From the NCBI RefSeq assembly GCF_030913705.1, contig NZ_CP133190.1:1488001-1552000 (forward strand): DNA of 64,000 nt, written 5' to 3'. The first letter of the stretch is position 1; each line of letters opens with the position of its first letter. This document shows, piece after piece, positions 36,962-48,754 of the stretch. The position numbers and the translations under genes are program-made. Origin of the DNA: Anaerocolumna sp. MB42-C2. Lineage in GTDB: Bacteria > Bacillota > Clostridia > Lachnospirales > Lachnospiraceae. The notes under the pieces are model-generated. The model saw only the letters and a list, made by a program, of their open reading frames with translations, was not told the DNA's origin and made no database searches.

Positions 36962-37106
36962 ATTAATTTCTCCTTTTCCTGTTTATGTTTATTAATTAAT
37001 GTAAACAAACTATTCAGTCCGCCGTGAAAAAGCGTATAGCCACACACTAATAAAGTTACTGTAAAAAAGTATAAAAAAAATTAAGGATTATGTAAAGAAA
37101 AAGAAA

Positions 37107-37142
37107 ATGAGTTATGTCCGTTTAACACATGACATAACTCAT
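37107..37142 (-). terminator. terminator of the PTS/GH1 operon
   Basis: Perfect 12-bp stem ATGAGTTATGTC with its complement, followed on the minus strand by TTTCTTTTTC (and by GGTTTTTG on the other strand). It separates the PTS operon from the HPr gene. The rest of the 313-base gap contains the HPr promoter region and no gene. Confidence 0.8.
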
Positions 37143-37274
37143 GGTTTTTGATTCTATTTGGGCATGCAGCTGAATATGATTTTAGTTCAAAACTATACCC
37201 GGGGTTTCGATTTACAGAACCGCTTCGGTTAATCTTCTCTCGAATCAGTTGAATAGTTACAATTTTTTATAACT

Positions 37275-39055
<1,781 letters not shown>

Positions 39056-39096
39056 TTTATACTCTCCTTACTGTTTTCACTAATTTTTTATTTATG

Positions 39097-40347
39097 TCAT
39101 TTTGCTGTCTGTATTCCCTCTTCTTTAGCAAGCTGATTATCATATTTTCTGAAAAAGGGGAAATAAATTACAAAGTACATGGCAAATAATACAAAGAACC
39201 AAATAAAAGCCCTCCAGTCATTAGTGGTCAGCCAGGTACAGATTGGTGCCGGAATACGTGATACGTTATTGACTCCGGCCGGAATATTTAATAAGCCTCC
39301 TCTCATAATTATCCATATTACAATAGCTCCTATTACGGAATTTAACCACATCGGTATCATTAAAAGCGGATTAAACACAATCGTACCATATACAAGAGGC
39401 TCATTAATATTAAAAATGGAAGGTCCTACACTAATTTTAGCCATAGCCCTTAATTTTCTGGATTTTGCCTTGAACATCATAATATTTAACGGAAGCGTTC
39501 CTCCAAGACCACCCATAGCAATTAATGCCGTCGTAAAAATAGTTTCTGTGGTAACAATGTTAACCGGTGATTTTCCAGCTAAATATAAAGCTTCATTGGC
39601 CGAAATACCTGCTACTAAAATAGGTTTTACAATTGCATTCAATGACCATGCAGAAATACCTACGGAATATAAAAATACATATAAAAAACAAATAATAATA
39701 AAACCCGGTAGAGTTTGTCCAATATTACATAACGGCTGAAAAATTGTTGTAATTAATCCAAAAATATCAAAATGAAAGTTAAAAACTACGATACCGGTCG
39801 ACAATAAAATAAAGGTAATCGGAATGATATTATTTATCCATTCACAAACAAAATCAGGCAGGGAATCGGAATCTTCCAGCAAATGAAGTTTGGCAACCAA
39901 ATGGAATATAACCATAACAAATACGCCAACCATAATTGCTACGAATAAACCTTTTCCGCCGAAATAGTTCATATCTTCTACCGAGAAAGAAGCAAGATCC
40001 GATTTCGCTATATTGGGACACATTACCACAAAATAGGTGGCTATTGCAGTTAAGCCTGCCGTAACAGGAAATTTTTCATGCTTATATTCAATCATACCCT
40101 GATATGCCACAAGAAAAGTTACAAACACCGAGATAAACCCAAAACTAAATGTATTAACAAATGCAATACTTGGTAATGCAGGAATATATCTTACAAAAAC
40201 ATTGTAGATTGAAACAATGGAGCCAACCAGAATAAATGGTAAAATCTTTTGCATCGTTGACGCAATTGCAGCCAACCAAGGTATTGAAATTGTCTTCTTA
40301 ATCTTTGGTGCCAATACTTCCGTTATCCAGTTTAATAGCTTTTGCAT
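39097..40347 (-). CDS. PTS lactose/cellobiose-family IIC permease
   Basis: 416 residues, about ten membrane segments. Family hallmarks include the N-terminal MQKILPFILVGSIVSIYNVF, and IFNINEPLVYGTIVFNPLLM, the conserved GxxNxNEPlxfG substrate-binding region. It forms the membrane channel for a beta-disaccharide such as cellobiose, lichenan oligomers or chitobiose. It lies between IIB and IIA genes. Confidence 0.92.
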   Translation of the reverse strand: MQKLLNWITEVLAPKIKKTISIPWLAAIASTMQKILPFILVGSIVSIYNVFVRYIPALPSIAFVNTFSFGFISVFVTFLVAYQGMIEYKHEKFPVTAGLTAIATYFVVMCPNIAKSDLASFSVEDMNYFGGKGLFVAIMVGVFVMVIFHLVAKLHLLEDSDSLPDFVCEWINNIIPITFILLSTGIVVFNFHFDIFGLITTIFQPLCNIGQTLPGFIIICFLYVFLYSVGISAWSLNAIVKPILVAGISANEALYLAGKSPVNIVTTETIFTTALIAMGGLGGTLPLNIMMFKAKSRKLRAMAKISVGPSIFNINEPLVYGTIVFNPLLMIPMWLNSVIGAIVIWIIMRGGLLNIPAGVNNVSRIPAPICTWLTTNDWRAFIWFFVLFAMYFVIYFPFFRKYDNQLAKEEGIQTAK

Positions 40348-40365
40348 AATTTATTACCTCACTTT

Positions 40366-40683
40366 CTACTTGTCTTCTAAAGTCTTTATCGCTAAATCTA
40401 ATAATGCTGCTCCATCAAGCATCGAATAAATATCTTCCGGAATTAATACGACTGGAATGCCGTATGGTGCTGCCTGTTCCGTAAAAGCTTCCATCCTGAA
40501 TGCATAATGGGGACCAACCATAAGAATATCCATCCTTCCGAAATACTGCGTAACTTCACTTTCACTTTTTGCTTCGATATTTACATCTAATTTTCTTTTT
40601 TTTGCTGCTTTTCTCCCCTGCTGTGCTAAGAAGCCGGATGATAAACCGCCGCCACAGCATAAAATTATGTTCCTATGCTCCAT
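40366..40683 (-). CDS. PTS lactose/cellobiose-family IIB component
   Basis: 105 residues beginning with NIILCCGGGLSSGFLAQQ; the phospho-Cys lies in the CCGGGLSS P-loop. It transfers phosphate to the incoming sugar on IIC. It is the first gene of the operon, with a long promoter region shared with the divergent PRD regulator. Confidence 0.92.
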   Translation of the reverse strand: MEHRNIILCCGGGLSSGFLAQQGRKAAKKRKLDVNIEAKSESEVTQYFGRMDILMVGPHYAFRMEAFTEQAAPYGIPVVLIPEDIYSMLDGAALLDLAIKTLEDK

Positions 40684-40813
40684 ATCTTCTTCTCCTGTTC
40701 TTTTTTGTAATATTATTGCTTATATTCTGCTTTCATTGACTTTGTAACAATATTATCAGTAATTTTTAATATAATTTCAACTCAACATTTGCACCGGTCA
40801 GTAAACATTGTCT

Positions 40814-40831
40814 TTTCACCTTATGGTGAAA
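40814..40831. promoter_or_regulatory. palindromic operator between the PTS operon and its regulator
   Basis: TTTCACCTTATGGTGAAA, seven perfect bases on each arm around TTAT, in the middle of the 276-base divergent promoter region. It is a plausible site for the PRD regulator encoded to the right. Confidence 0.55.
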
Positions 40832-40959
40832 TTTTATATTCCACCATTCTGACCAATCATATTGTCACAATCTAAAATATGATGTACAATATACACAACG
40901 CAGTCTACATAAAAGATAGCTTACATTTTATTACTGTACCTTTAGGGGGATTTTATAAT

Positions 40960-42870
40960 ATGAAAAAAACTCATAAAGAAATCATTGCAATTCTGATGGA
41001 ACACAACCAGCCTGTCAGTTCTACTTCCCTCGCCAATGCAATCAATGTTTCTACCAGGTCAATTAAAAATTATATTCATGAGATAAATGGCAGCTCGGAT
41101 AATAAAACTATTTTATCTACCAAAACCGGTTATATCATTAATAAAGATATCGCCAAAACAACTTTGGCAGGATTAAAATGTGAAATTCCTCAGAATTATG
41201 AGGAACGCAGTATTTTTATAGTCAAACAATTATTAATCGGTAATTCTAAAAACCTGAATCTTTTTGATTTGTGTGAAACTTTATATATAAGTTACCCAAC
41301 CTTAAAAAATGACATCATTAAAATGAACCGGTCCTTTTCATCTTTTCAGGTTAAATTTGAAACCAGAAATGATATCCTGAATATTAATGGAAGCGAAAAA
41401 TCCAAACGTAAACTGGTATCCTATATTCTTTCCGAAGAAGTAAATGGAAAATTTATGGATATCCAGCTTTTAAAAGACAGTTTCTCTGAAGATAAGATTA
41501 CCAGTTTAACAACAATCCTTAAAAATACAATAAAAAAATACAATTACTATATCAACGATTTTTCTTATTATAATTTAATTACGCATTTAAGTATTGTAAT
41601 TGATAGAATCATCGCCGGTAATTCCGTAAAACAGGATGTCCATCCTGAGATTGAAGAATGTCTTGAGAAAATCATTGCAGATGATTTATGCACACTGATG
41701 GCATCGAATTTCAAAATTACTTTTAGCATTGATGAATACTTTGAGATTTTCATGCTCATTAAAACAAATGCAAATTATAATTTAAACTCAAATGAAAATT
41801 ATTTAGAACAGTTTGTAGATCCGGAAATAATTCATTATGTAAAAGAAGCTATAGAAATAGTACAGGAAAATTATTTCATTGATTTATCTTCGGATAACTT
41901 TACGGCTCCCTTTATTATTCACGTAAGCAATATGCTTCTCCGGATAAAAGCCAATTCCTCAATTAAAAATCCAATGGTTGAAAATATTAAAAATTCCTGT
42001 CCCACTATTTATGATATAGCGATTTTTCTATCCATGCTTTTTATAAATCATTATCAAATTATGATATCCGAGGATGAAACTGCTTTTATTGCACTCCATA
42101 TAGGGGGTGAAATTGAACGTTTGGAAATGAACAGCAGCAAAATTACATGTGCCATATTATGTCCCAATTATGGAGAATTAAGCATGCAATTCTATAATCA
42201 GATTCTATTAAACTATGGCAACCAGCTTAACGTTGTTAAAGTTGTTTCCTTTGAACATGAATTGAAAAATTTAAGTTTTGATTTGCTTATTTCTACAATA
42301 AAGACCTCTGAAAGTCCCCAGTATAAGACAATTTTGGTACCACCATTTACAAATAATATTGATAAATCTACTATGTCCGATACCATTTATGCAATCCGGA
42401 ATAGCATGAAATTCAGAATACTGAAAAATAATTTTCAATACTATTTTCAGGAGGATTTGTTTCTTTTTAATCCCAATGTTCGTTCAAAGGAAGATCTTAT
42501 CACAGAACTTGGAAATAAGATGTATGAATTTGGTTATGTTGACAAAAAGTACACTGACCACGTACTGGAAAGGGAAAAAGTTGCATCAACTGCATTTTTT
42601 GAAATTGCAATTCCCCACTCCGTAAGGCATGATGCACTGAAAACTAATATTGCTGTTGTTATCAGCAAGCAAGGTATTGTTTGGGATAGTCACATAGTCC
42701 ATATTGTTTTGCTGATTGCCATGAATAAACCTGATAAAAAGACTTTCCGGGAGTTATATGAAGCTTTGGTTATTTTATTTAATAATGAATCGGTAATTAA
42801 ATTAATTAAAAACTGTACCAGTTTTTCCGAATTTAAAAACATCCTGTATACAAGTATTGGTGCCGGTTAA
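40960..42870 (+). CDS. PRD-domain transcriptional activator with PTS IIB/IIA-like modules (LicR/MtlR-like)
   Basis: 636 residues. An N-terminal HTH (VSSTSLANAINVSTRSIKNY) and a second Mga/HTH region are followed by two PTS regulation domains (about residues 190-390), a IIB-like segment with a Cys (KITCAILCPNYGELSMQFYN) and a C-terminal IIA-like domain (FFEIAIPHSVRHDA, phosphorylatable His). Phosphorylation by HPr and IIB tells it whether the sugar is being imported. It is divergent from the PTS operon and should activate it. ATG at 40960 follows AGGGGGA; the upstream extension of the frame is not supported. Confidence 0.9.
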   Translation: MKKTHKEIIAILMEHNQPVSSTSLANAINVSTRSIKNYIHEINGSSDNKTILSTKTGYIINKDIAKTTLAGLKCEIPQNYEERSIFIVKQLLIGNSKNLNLFDLCETLYISYPTLKNDIIKMNRSFSSFQVKFETRNDILNINGSEKSKRKLVSYILSEEVNGKFMDIQLLKDSFSEDKITSLTTILKNTIKKYNYYINDFSYYNLITHLSIVIDRIIAGNSVKQDVHPEIEECLEKIIADDLCTLMASNFKITFSIDEYFEIFMLIKTNANYNLNSNENYLEQFVDPEIIHYVKEAIEIVQENYFIDLSSDNFTAPFIIHVSNMLLRIKANSSIKNPMVENIKNSCPTIYDIAIFLSMLFINHYQIMISEDETAFIALHIGGEIERLEMNSSKITCAILCPNYGELSMQFYNQILLNYGNQLNVVKVVSFEHELKNLSFDLLISTIKTSESPQYKTILVPPFTNNIDKSTMSDTIYAIRNSMKFRILKNNFQYYFQEDLFLFNPNVRSKEDLITELGNKMYEFGYVDKKYTDHVLEREKVASTAFFEIAIPHSVRHDALKTNIAVVISKQGIVWDSHIVHIVLLIAMNKPDKKTFRELYEALVILFNNESVIKLIKNCTSFSEFKNILYTSIGAG

Positions 42871-43304
42871 ATGAGCTCAACCTGAATACGGAACCTCTCC
42901 AGTATATAAATAAATGTTATTTATCTCATTTAGGTGAAGTAACGGACTATTCTGAAAGCGCAGCTCAATAGTGCTTTTACATGCTAGATTGTAGAAAAAC
43001 CAGGTGCTTTCATGTGCATCGCCTCCTGTAAATGACATAATATGCGAGAATTTGCGGTATTGAATAATTTCTCACGCCGTTATTCCTTGTAAGGCATATA
43101 CGTGTAACTTCTGCAAAAAAACGATTACGAACTGATTTCGAATCCTCCTTTTCTAGAAGCACCTATATCAATTCCAATTTTCTTCATGTAATTCCTTTCT
43201 GGTAGCGATTGATACCGTGGTGGATTGTCTGTCACCTCGCGTAATTAATCAAGTATTAGTCCGCTTTCAATGACCATTCTTAGCTCATTTGACATATAAA
43301 AACT
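42871..43304. other. intergenic region with truncated gene starts
   Basis: On the minus strand two good ribosome sites precede very short frames: AAAGGAATTAC before a 20-codon frame (KKIGIDIGASRKGGFEISS, around 43125-43185), and ACAGGAGGCG before a 10-codon frame near 43010. They look like the starts of deleted genes. Nothing on the plus strand is convincing. Confidence 0.35.
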
Positions 43305-44042
43305 ATGAGAAATACGTTTTGCGAGTTTCTCAAGTTATCGCAACAGTCACCAAATGCAAGCCAGCTTGTATTGGATCGTTGCTCGATTGGTCTTTTGAAA
43401 AACAGTTTTTATGGAGCAATAGGAAGCGCTATTATTTTTCTTATCGTTTTCTTAACTGCTGGATTGGTTCTTTTGATTACGGGTAGTCCGGCACTACTTA
43501 ATGTACTTGTTGTTATATCTGCGACAGCCTTTGCAATCAACGCAGTTTCAGGCTTTAGAAAGGAAGCGTCAACAAAATGGAATAAATATGAATTGGCTGC
43601 TCCTGTAAGAAGAAAGGATATTGTTAAAAGCAGATATATAAGTTACATGTCTTGGATAATTTTTGGCATAATTCTGTCTGCTGTTTTCGCAGGGCTTGCT
43701 GTTTTAGTACATGGAAACCTTTATTTCTATCATGTAATACGCGACCCGTTAACACTTTTTTGTCTAAGTATTGGCATTGCATTACTCATGGGTACGCTCT
43801 ACTATCCCGCAATATATCTTTTTGGAGCAGATAGAAACGAAGTTATAATTATTATTAGTTTACTTGATGCAGTTGGTATAGCATTTGCAATTATTTGGTT
43901 AATTAACGCAGGAAATGACTTCAATGTACTTAGTGACCCTGAATACTATTTTTTCATAGCTTTATTCTTGGGAATAGTAATTATATTATTTCTTTTGTCT
44001 TACGTTTTAACCGTAGCTATATATCGTAGAAAGGAATATTGA
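43305..44042 (+). pseudogene. ABC-2 type membrane permease, probably 5' altered
   Basis: About 245 codons. From KNSFYGAIGSAIIFLIVFL onward the protein has six membrane segments typical of ABC2_membrane_5 permeases of antibiotic or bacteriocin exporters. The first 30 codons do not resemble the family, lack a ribosome site and are rich in Ser/Cys/Gln, and no ATPase gene precedes it. I interpret this as a permease whose original start and ATPase partner were deleted. Its 3' end overlaps the converging activase-like gene by 36 bases. Confidence 0.6.
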
Positions 44043-46484
44043 AAGCACTATCTGCCATTTGCGACATATACAAAAAGCTGTCTTTTGGCAAATGATATGA
44101 TAGGCCGGTTTAACCTTGGTGCTTTTCAAGCTGTTAATAAAGGCTTCTACCCGGGTAATTATACCAACACCGGAGGAATGCTCATCAATTTCAATATGCA
44201 AATAAGGCTTTCCTCTCATTTCCTCCCGGAAGTAGTGCGAAAGAATAGAATCCGGACCGCATCCGTGATGGGTGAGAAAAATAGCATACAGATTGGGGTG
44301 GCAGCGAATCAGCTGGGCAGGTTCCAAAATATGCTGCCCAAACGGCCAAAACATATTTGGATGTTCTTTTGATATATCTCCTTCTATCAAATCATAAAAT
44401 GGAATTATCTTATACCCCATCCCTGCAAGCTTCTCCGGTATGCCCATATTGAGCACCGGATCAGCCACACCGTATATTTTTGAGATCATTACAAATGCAA
44501 TTTCATCTGGTTTCAGCTGACTCATTACCATCCTGCTATTTTCACCCATTCGTTCTTCAAAGCGGTTGGCGGCTTCTAAGCCTTTTTCCAGAGCCTTTCT
44601 TGTCTGTTCAGGTGATTTACCTAGCTGCTCCCCGATTTTAAGAAAGCTTTTCATAATAGATTCTTTTCCCGTATGAAATGCCATTGTGGGTGACAACAGG
44701 CTGATTCCCTTTTTATCCAGCTCCATCGCCCTGTTCATTACCTTAAATGCAAGCTGCATAAAAGCGCAGCCATAATTTTTTCTACTTTGAGAACCCGGAT
44801 GATCTACCGTTACTAAATCAGGGAAAAAGATGTAATCAACCTTTTTCTCCATCAGTTCAGCCACATGTCCGGTAATCAGCTTGATGGGATAACAGGTTTC
44901 ATCCATAGCATACTGCTGACCAAGAGCAATTGTACTTTCATCGGTTGGGTCAGATAAAACCACATTTAAGTCCAGTTCTTTAAAAAATGCATTGAACATG
45001 GAAAACATTCCATAGGTAAACAGTGCTCTTGGAATACCTACTATTTTTTTATTGGAATCCTCCGGCATATAATCATAAAATACAATTTTTTTAACATTTT
45101 CATGGAACTCATCTTTTACGGTATCCTGCATATTATTTGGACTCTGAAATGCCAAATCTTCTGCTGTAAGATCAAAGCCTTTAAAAGTGCTTTTTTGCCC
45201 GTTCATTTCCTCCATGGTCAGGACCGCGACCCCATAAGCTCCGGTTACACTAAAAAACGGGGGAACGATGATTTCTTTTCCTGTAATCACTCTGAATGCG
45301 TTAATCACTCCCTGATTATAAGCTAGACCTCCCTGAAAGAAAATTTTACTTCCTATTCTCTTTTGCCCTACAACCCTGTCAAGATAGTTTTTAACAATGG
45401 AGTAGCATAATCCGGAAACGATATCATTAAGCTTCGCACCTCTTGATAAAAAGGATGCAATACTTGTTTCTATGAATACGGTACACCTTTCACCAAGGCT
45501 GATTGGAGTATCACTTTCAATTGCAATCTCTCCAAAATTCTCGATGGGAATATTGAACTTCTTTGCCTGCTCTTCAATAAACGAACCCGTACCGGCTGCG
45601 CAAATCTTATTCATCTGAAAATCAACAACTGCACCATTTTCGATACTGATATATTTAGAATCCTGTCCTCCGATTTCAAAAATAGTATCCACTTCGCTGT
45701 CAATTTGAACTGCTGCTTTTGCCTGTGCTGTGATTTCATCCTTGATTACGTCGGCTCCAATCATTTTACCTATCATATACCTGCCAGAGCCGGTGGTTCC
45801 TGCTCCTATAATATTTACCCTTTCACCGAGCTCTTCTTTTATTTCCTTAAAGCCTCTTAATACGGCACCGACAGGATCGCCCAGAGTTCTTAAATATTTA
45901 CAGGAAATAATTTCACCGCTTTTATTGATTAAAACAACATTCGTACTGGTCGAACCAATATCTACGCCAAGATAGCAGTCAATCCATTCACGCTCACCGG
46001 ATATATCTTTGCATATATGCTTATGAAAGCTGTCGCCCTTTCCATAAGGGGATAGCTTAGGGAGCGTAATAGTATCCTCACTGCTTTTCATTTCTTCCAA
46101 ACTCTCTAATAAGGAAAATACCTTATCCATATTAATCGACAGTCTATCTTTTCTTGCTATGACAGCTGTGCCAAACGCACCGGTACCTCCCAAATAGGCA
46201 TAAAGCAACATGTCAGCCCTGAATATATTATTTGGTTCACTCTGTTCGCTTAAAGTCATCTCACTTAATAATTTGACAACTATTTCATACATTTTATTGT
46301 ATACCGGGGTTTGCATTATAGCATTAGACCTGTTGTCGATTGCTCCACCCTCAATTCCTGTCAGTAACTGGATATTTTTTTCACGGAAACAGATAAATAA
46401 TCTCAGAATCTCCTTCAATCGCTGACTAGGCGGATCAGCCTTGTGTTGTATCAAATATTTCTCAATATCCTCAAAAAGCTGCAT
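44007..46484 (-). CDS. 2-hydroxyacyl-CoA dehydratase activase-related (BadF/DUF2229) protein with atypical tail
   Basis: 825 residues. An N-terminal region (residues 1-165) precedes a BadF/BcrAD-type ATPase domain (WIDCYLGVDIGSTSTNVVLI, GAGTTGSGRYM, FEIGGQDSKYI, and NKICAAGTGSF with the iron-sulfur Cys). A DUF2229 domain follows (VGIPRALFTYGMF, DETCYPIK). These proteins use ATP to drive electrons into 2-hydroxyacyl-CoA dehydratases, but no dehydratase subunits are nearby. The family part ends at VGIITRVEAFINSLKS; the last 35 residues are Cys- and Ile-rich, read through the overlapping permease gene's end, and are probably a new tail after a deletion. The start has no strong ribosome site. Confidence 0.75.
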   Translation of the reverse strand: MQLFEDIEKYLIQHKADPPSQRLKEILRLFICFREKNIQLLTGIEGGAIDNRSNAIMQTPVYNKMYEIVVKLLSEMTLSEQSEPNNIFRADMLLYAYLGGTGAFGTAVIARKDRLSINMDKVFSLLESLEEMKSSEDTITLPKLSPYGKGDSFHKHICKDISGEREWIDCYLGVDIGSTSTNVVLINKSGEIISCKYLRTLGDPVGAVLRGFKEIKEELGERVNIIGAGTTGSGRYMIGKMIGADVIKDEITAQAKAAVQIDSEVDTIFEIGGQDSKYISIENGAVVDFQMNKICAAGTGSFIEEQAKKFNIPIENFGEIAIESDTPISLGERCTVFIETSIASFLSRGAKLNDIVSGLCYSIVKNYLDRVVGQKRIGSKIFFQGGLAYNQGVINAFRVITGKEIIVPPFFSVTGAYGVAVLTMEEMNGQKSTFKGFDLTAEDLAFQSPNNMQDTVKDEFHENVKKIVFYDYMPEDSNKKIVGIPRALFTYGMFSMFNAFFKELDLNVVLSDPTDESTIALGQQYAMDETCYPIKLITGHVAELMEKKVDYIFFPDLVTVDHPGSQSRKNYGCAFMQLAFKVMNRAMELDKKGISLLSPTMAFHTGKESIMKSFLKIGEQLGKSPEQTRKALEKGLEAANRFEERMGENSRMVMSQLKPDEIAFVMISKIYGVADPVLNMGIPEKLAGMGYKIIPFYDLIEGDISKEHPNMFWPFGQHILEPAQLIRCHPNLYAIFLTHHGCGPDSILSHYFREEMRGKPYLHIEIDEHSSGVGIITRVEAFINSLKSTKVKPAYHIICQKTAFCICRKWQIVLSIFLSTIYSYG

Positions 46485-46537
46485 AAAATTGTCTTTTTTT
46501 TCGGAAACCCTTTATTTTCTAGCCTATTCAGCCCACT

Positions 46538-46630
46538 TTACTTCTCTACCCTTGACATCAATACTATACTCTCCACATGCCTTGAGGTACAAAAAAGATG
46601 CTGTACCCCTCTGGCATCCCCTTGGCGGGA
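46538..46630 (-). pseudogene. RlmD/RumA C-terminal end remnant (footprint B)
   Basis: The minus strand reads S-R-H-V-E-S-I-V-L-M-S-R-V-E-K-stop (46538-46585), very close to the C-terminus of RlmD (E. coli ends HLESMVLFSRVK). Upstream DNA (CCGCCAAGG, then about 27 bases, then the core) is also shared with footprint C at 48755-48840, so the two form a roughly 90-bp direct repeat. The remaining 46486-46998 holds the promoter of the XRE operon and no other gene. Confidence 0.65.
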
Positions 46631-46998
46631 GCTCCTTTAGATTTTTATTAAGATGATTAATACAAAAATATGTATATTCTAATACCGATGCAATCCCGTC
46701 CTTTTTAAGCCGGTTATTTCATCTAATTACTAATCTCGGGTCGGTCAGGTTGGAAAGGAACAGATATATATAAATTTTCCTTTCTGATTTGATTTGAAAT
46801 ATGAGAAAAGCCGCCACGTTTGTGACGGTTGAGAGCAGATAAATATCAATAACATTCTTTGCTGTTTTTGATGAACACCCAAATTATTTCTATAAAGTAA
46901 GTTTTTTTGGAAAGCTTACTTTACATAACATTAGTCATATGATATATTAAATATGGAAAGTTTACTTTCCGTCACAAGTTTTAAAAAGAAGTGAGAAT

Positions 46999-47202
46999 GT
47001 GAAGAACAGACTGGAGGAAATACGCAAACTGCAAGGTATTAAACAAGAAGAGCTTGCTGCAGCTTTGGAAGTATCCAGACAAACGATAGGTTCTTTAGAA
47101 AACGGACGGTATAATCCTTCTATAATACTTGCGTTCAAAATCGCCCGATATTTCAAAGTGACTATTGAAGAAATCTTTATTTTTGAGGAGGAATCAACTT
47201 GA
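46999..47202 (+). CDS. XRE/Cro-type helix-turn-helix regulator
   Basis: 67 residues from a GTG at 46999. One HTH_3 domain (GIKQEELAAALEVSRQTIGS, LENGRYNPSIILAFKIARYF, VTIEEIFIFEE), the small single-domain type (YozG/Cro-like) that represses its own operon. The next gene starts inside its stop codon, so the two are coupled. Confidence 0.88.
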   Translation: MKNRLEEIRKLQGIKQEELAAALEVSRQTIGSLENGRYNPSIILAFKIARYFKVTIEEIFIFEEEST

Positions 47203-47618
47203 AAAAGAATCATGTAACACGTTGTATATTTCTAATACTGCTGGGAGTTATAGTCTTAGCTGTTGGGATTTTTGTCATCAGCGAAAATTTAAAAACGATT
47301 TCCGGACTATGTATAGGCATAGGTGCTGGATTTATTAGCATGAATGTTGCAAATCTAATAATCATCCTTTATTACAAAAAGCACCCTGATCTAAAAAAGC
47401 AGAGTGAAATCGAATCGAAAGATGAACGCACAGTTGCCATTACCAATAAAGCCAAAGCAAAAGCTTTTGACATTACTGTAAGAGCTTTAATCATCATTCC
47501 TTTCCTGCTGATACTTGCCGATTCACCGTTATGGATGACGCTTGCCTCCGTGGCTCTTTATTCGTTTGGATTTGGTGCACAAATATATTTCACAATACGA
47601 TACAGCAAAGAAATGTAA
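47199..47618 (+). CDS. small membrane protein of XRE-linked operon
   Basis: 139 residues from a TTG overlapping the XRE stop codon, behind GAGGAGG. Two membrane segments lie near residues 10-55, then a charged loop (KKQSEIESKDERTVAITNKA), then two more. This topology is the one often found next to small XRE regulators in Firmicutes (DUF2178-like). Function unknown; the pairing suggests a stress- or antimicrobial-sensing membrane unit. Confidence 0.7.
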   Translation: MKKNHVTRCIFLILLGVIVLAVGIFVISENLKTISGLCIGIGAGFISMNVANLIIILYYKKHPDLKKQSEIESKDERTVAITNKAKAKAFDITVRALIIIPFLLILADSPLWMTLASVALYSFGFGAQIYFTIRYSKEM

Positions 47619-47653
47619 GCATCCTTCTATAAACCGCCTGGAAAGGAGATATT

Positions 47654-48277
47654 ATGAAATATATGCAAAAAAAGCTTAGCAGCGACAGTCTTCGGGAACG
47701 AATCTTTTTTTCAGTCTTCCTTTTTCTAGTCCTGTTTTTCGGAACAATGATCCTCAGCTATTATCTGCTTCCACCTGAACTGCTTAAAAGCAAAAACCCA
47801 TTGCAGAACTGGGAAACCTCCAATAATACCTTTATTCTCACATTTCAGATTTTCTTTTATAACATGCTGTCGGTGACAGTTATTGTTCTAGCAAGCCTAT
47901 TTGCTAAGAAAAAAGAATGGGAGACAAACTATCTTTCAGTTGGCTACATAACTTTTTTTGCCCTGATTTTTATGAATGGCATTGTTGTAGGAACATGGTC
48001 TTTTTCTGTGGATAGCGATCCCGTTCCGTTGCCTGGCAGAATCATACGTACTTTTGATCTCATACATAGAGCCGGACTTTGGGAGATGATGGGACAATTG
48101 CTGATTACCTGTTCGGTTGCTCATATTGCTGCAGTGCTTACCAACGGGAAAGATACCGTTACCAGAAAAATGAAAGATATCCACCTTATCAAATCGGAAA
48201 AAGGCGCTTTTGCCTTTGGTATAATCCTGATGTTAATAGGAGCTATTGTAGAGAGTTTTGCTATTAATGCCTTGTAA
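47654..48277 (+). CDS. four-TM membrane protein of unknown function
   Basis: 207 residues, ATG after GAAAGGAGATATT. Four to five hydrophobic segments (for example SVFLFLVLFFGTMILSYYLL and AFGIILMLIGAIVESFAINA) and a short basic N-terminus. I recognise no catalytic motif. It is the third gene of the XRE operon, which ends in the terminator at 48301-48340. Confidence 0.7.
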   Translation: MKYMQKKLSSDSLRERIFFSVFLFLVLFFGTMILSYYLLPPELLKSKNPLQNWETSNNTFILTFQIFFYNMLSVTVIVLASLFAKKKEWETNYLSVGYITFFALIFMNGIVVGTWSFSVDSDPVPLPGRIIRTFDLIHRAGLWEMMGQLLITCSVAHIAAVLTNGKDTVTRKMKDIHLIKSEKGAFAFGIILMLIGAIVESFAINAL

Positions 48278-48300
48278 CTGATTTTTGTCTAATAAATATA

Positions 48301-48340
48301 AAGGGAAGCAGTGATTTTTAAACCTTACTGCCTCCCTTTT
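48301..48340 (+). terminator. terminator of the XRE operon
   Basis: A 12-base stem with one mismatch (AAGGGAAGCAGT against ACTGCCTCCCTT) and a 14-base loop, ending in TTTT, 23 bases after the last stop codon. Confidence 0.75.
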
Positions 48341-48376
48341 ACATATACCATCCTTTACTATCTTCATCGTCTATAA

Positions 48377-48667
48377 GTCACATATAGGTTATTCACGGAG
48401 TGCCCAAATACATCTGTAAGTGTTGCCGCTGATTCTTTTAAATATTGTGCAAGAGTAATTCATCACGAACTAAACATTGCTTTTAATTTTGATTCGCTAA
48501 GACACACCCATGCTACAACGCTTATAGAAAATGGCGCTGACATAAAGGATGTGCAGGAAAGACTCGGGCATAACGATATTGTCGTAACAATGAACACTTA
48601 TGTTAAAAACACTGAAATAATGAAATCTAAAAGTGTCGATATTTTTGAGAATGCAGTCCACCGATAA
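48377..48667 (+). pseudogene. tyrosine recombinase/phage integrase, C-terminal fragment
   Basis: 97 in-frame codons containing FDSLRHTHATTLIENGADIK, DVQERLGHNDIVVTMNTYV and KSKSVDIFENAV. These are the Arg-His-x-x-His box, the following GH box and the catalytic Tyr of tyrosine integrases. About 300 N-terminal residues are absent and a stop codon lies immediately upstream. Just after it, GTCCACC/GGTGGAC inverted sequences occur. It is the remnant of an element between footprints B and C. Confidence 0.85.
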
Positions 48668-48754
48668 AACATTGTCCACCACTATAAAATTAGGTGGACA
48701 AGCGGTGGACAGCACCCACAAAATAAATTAATAATAACTTTAGAACCCCTTATT

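Noticed and set aside
39179..39739. 186-codon plus-strand frame opposite the PTS IIC gene
   Set aside because: Antisense to the conserved substrate-binding region of IIC and without start signals.
44007..46484. Functional 2-hydroxyglutaryl-CoA dehydratase system
   Set aside because: Only the activase-like protein is present; no dehydratase subunits or CoA transferase in the window, and its C-terminus looks replaced.
48480..48667. Active phage integrase
   Set aside because: Only the C-terminal 97 codons remain and a stop codon lies just upstream.
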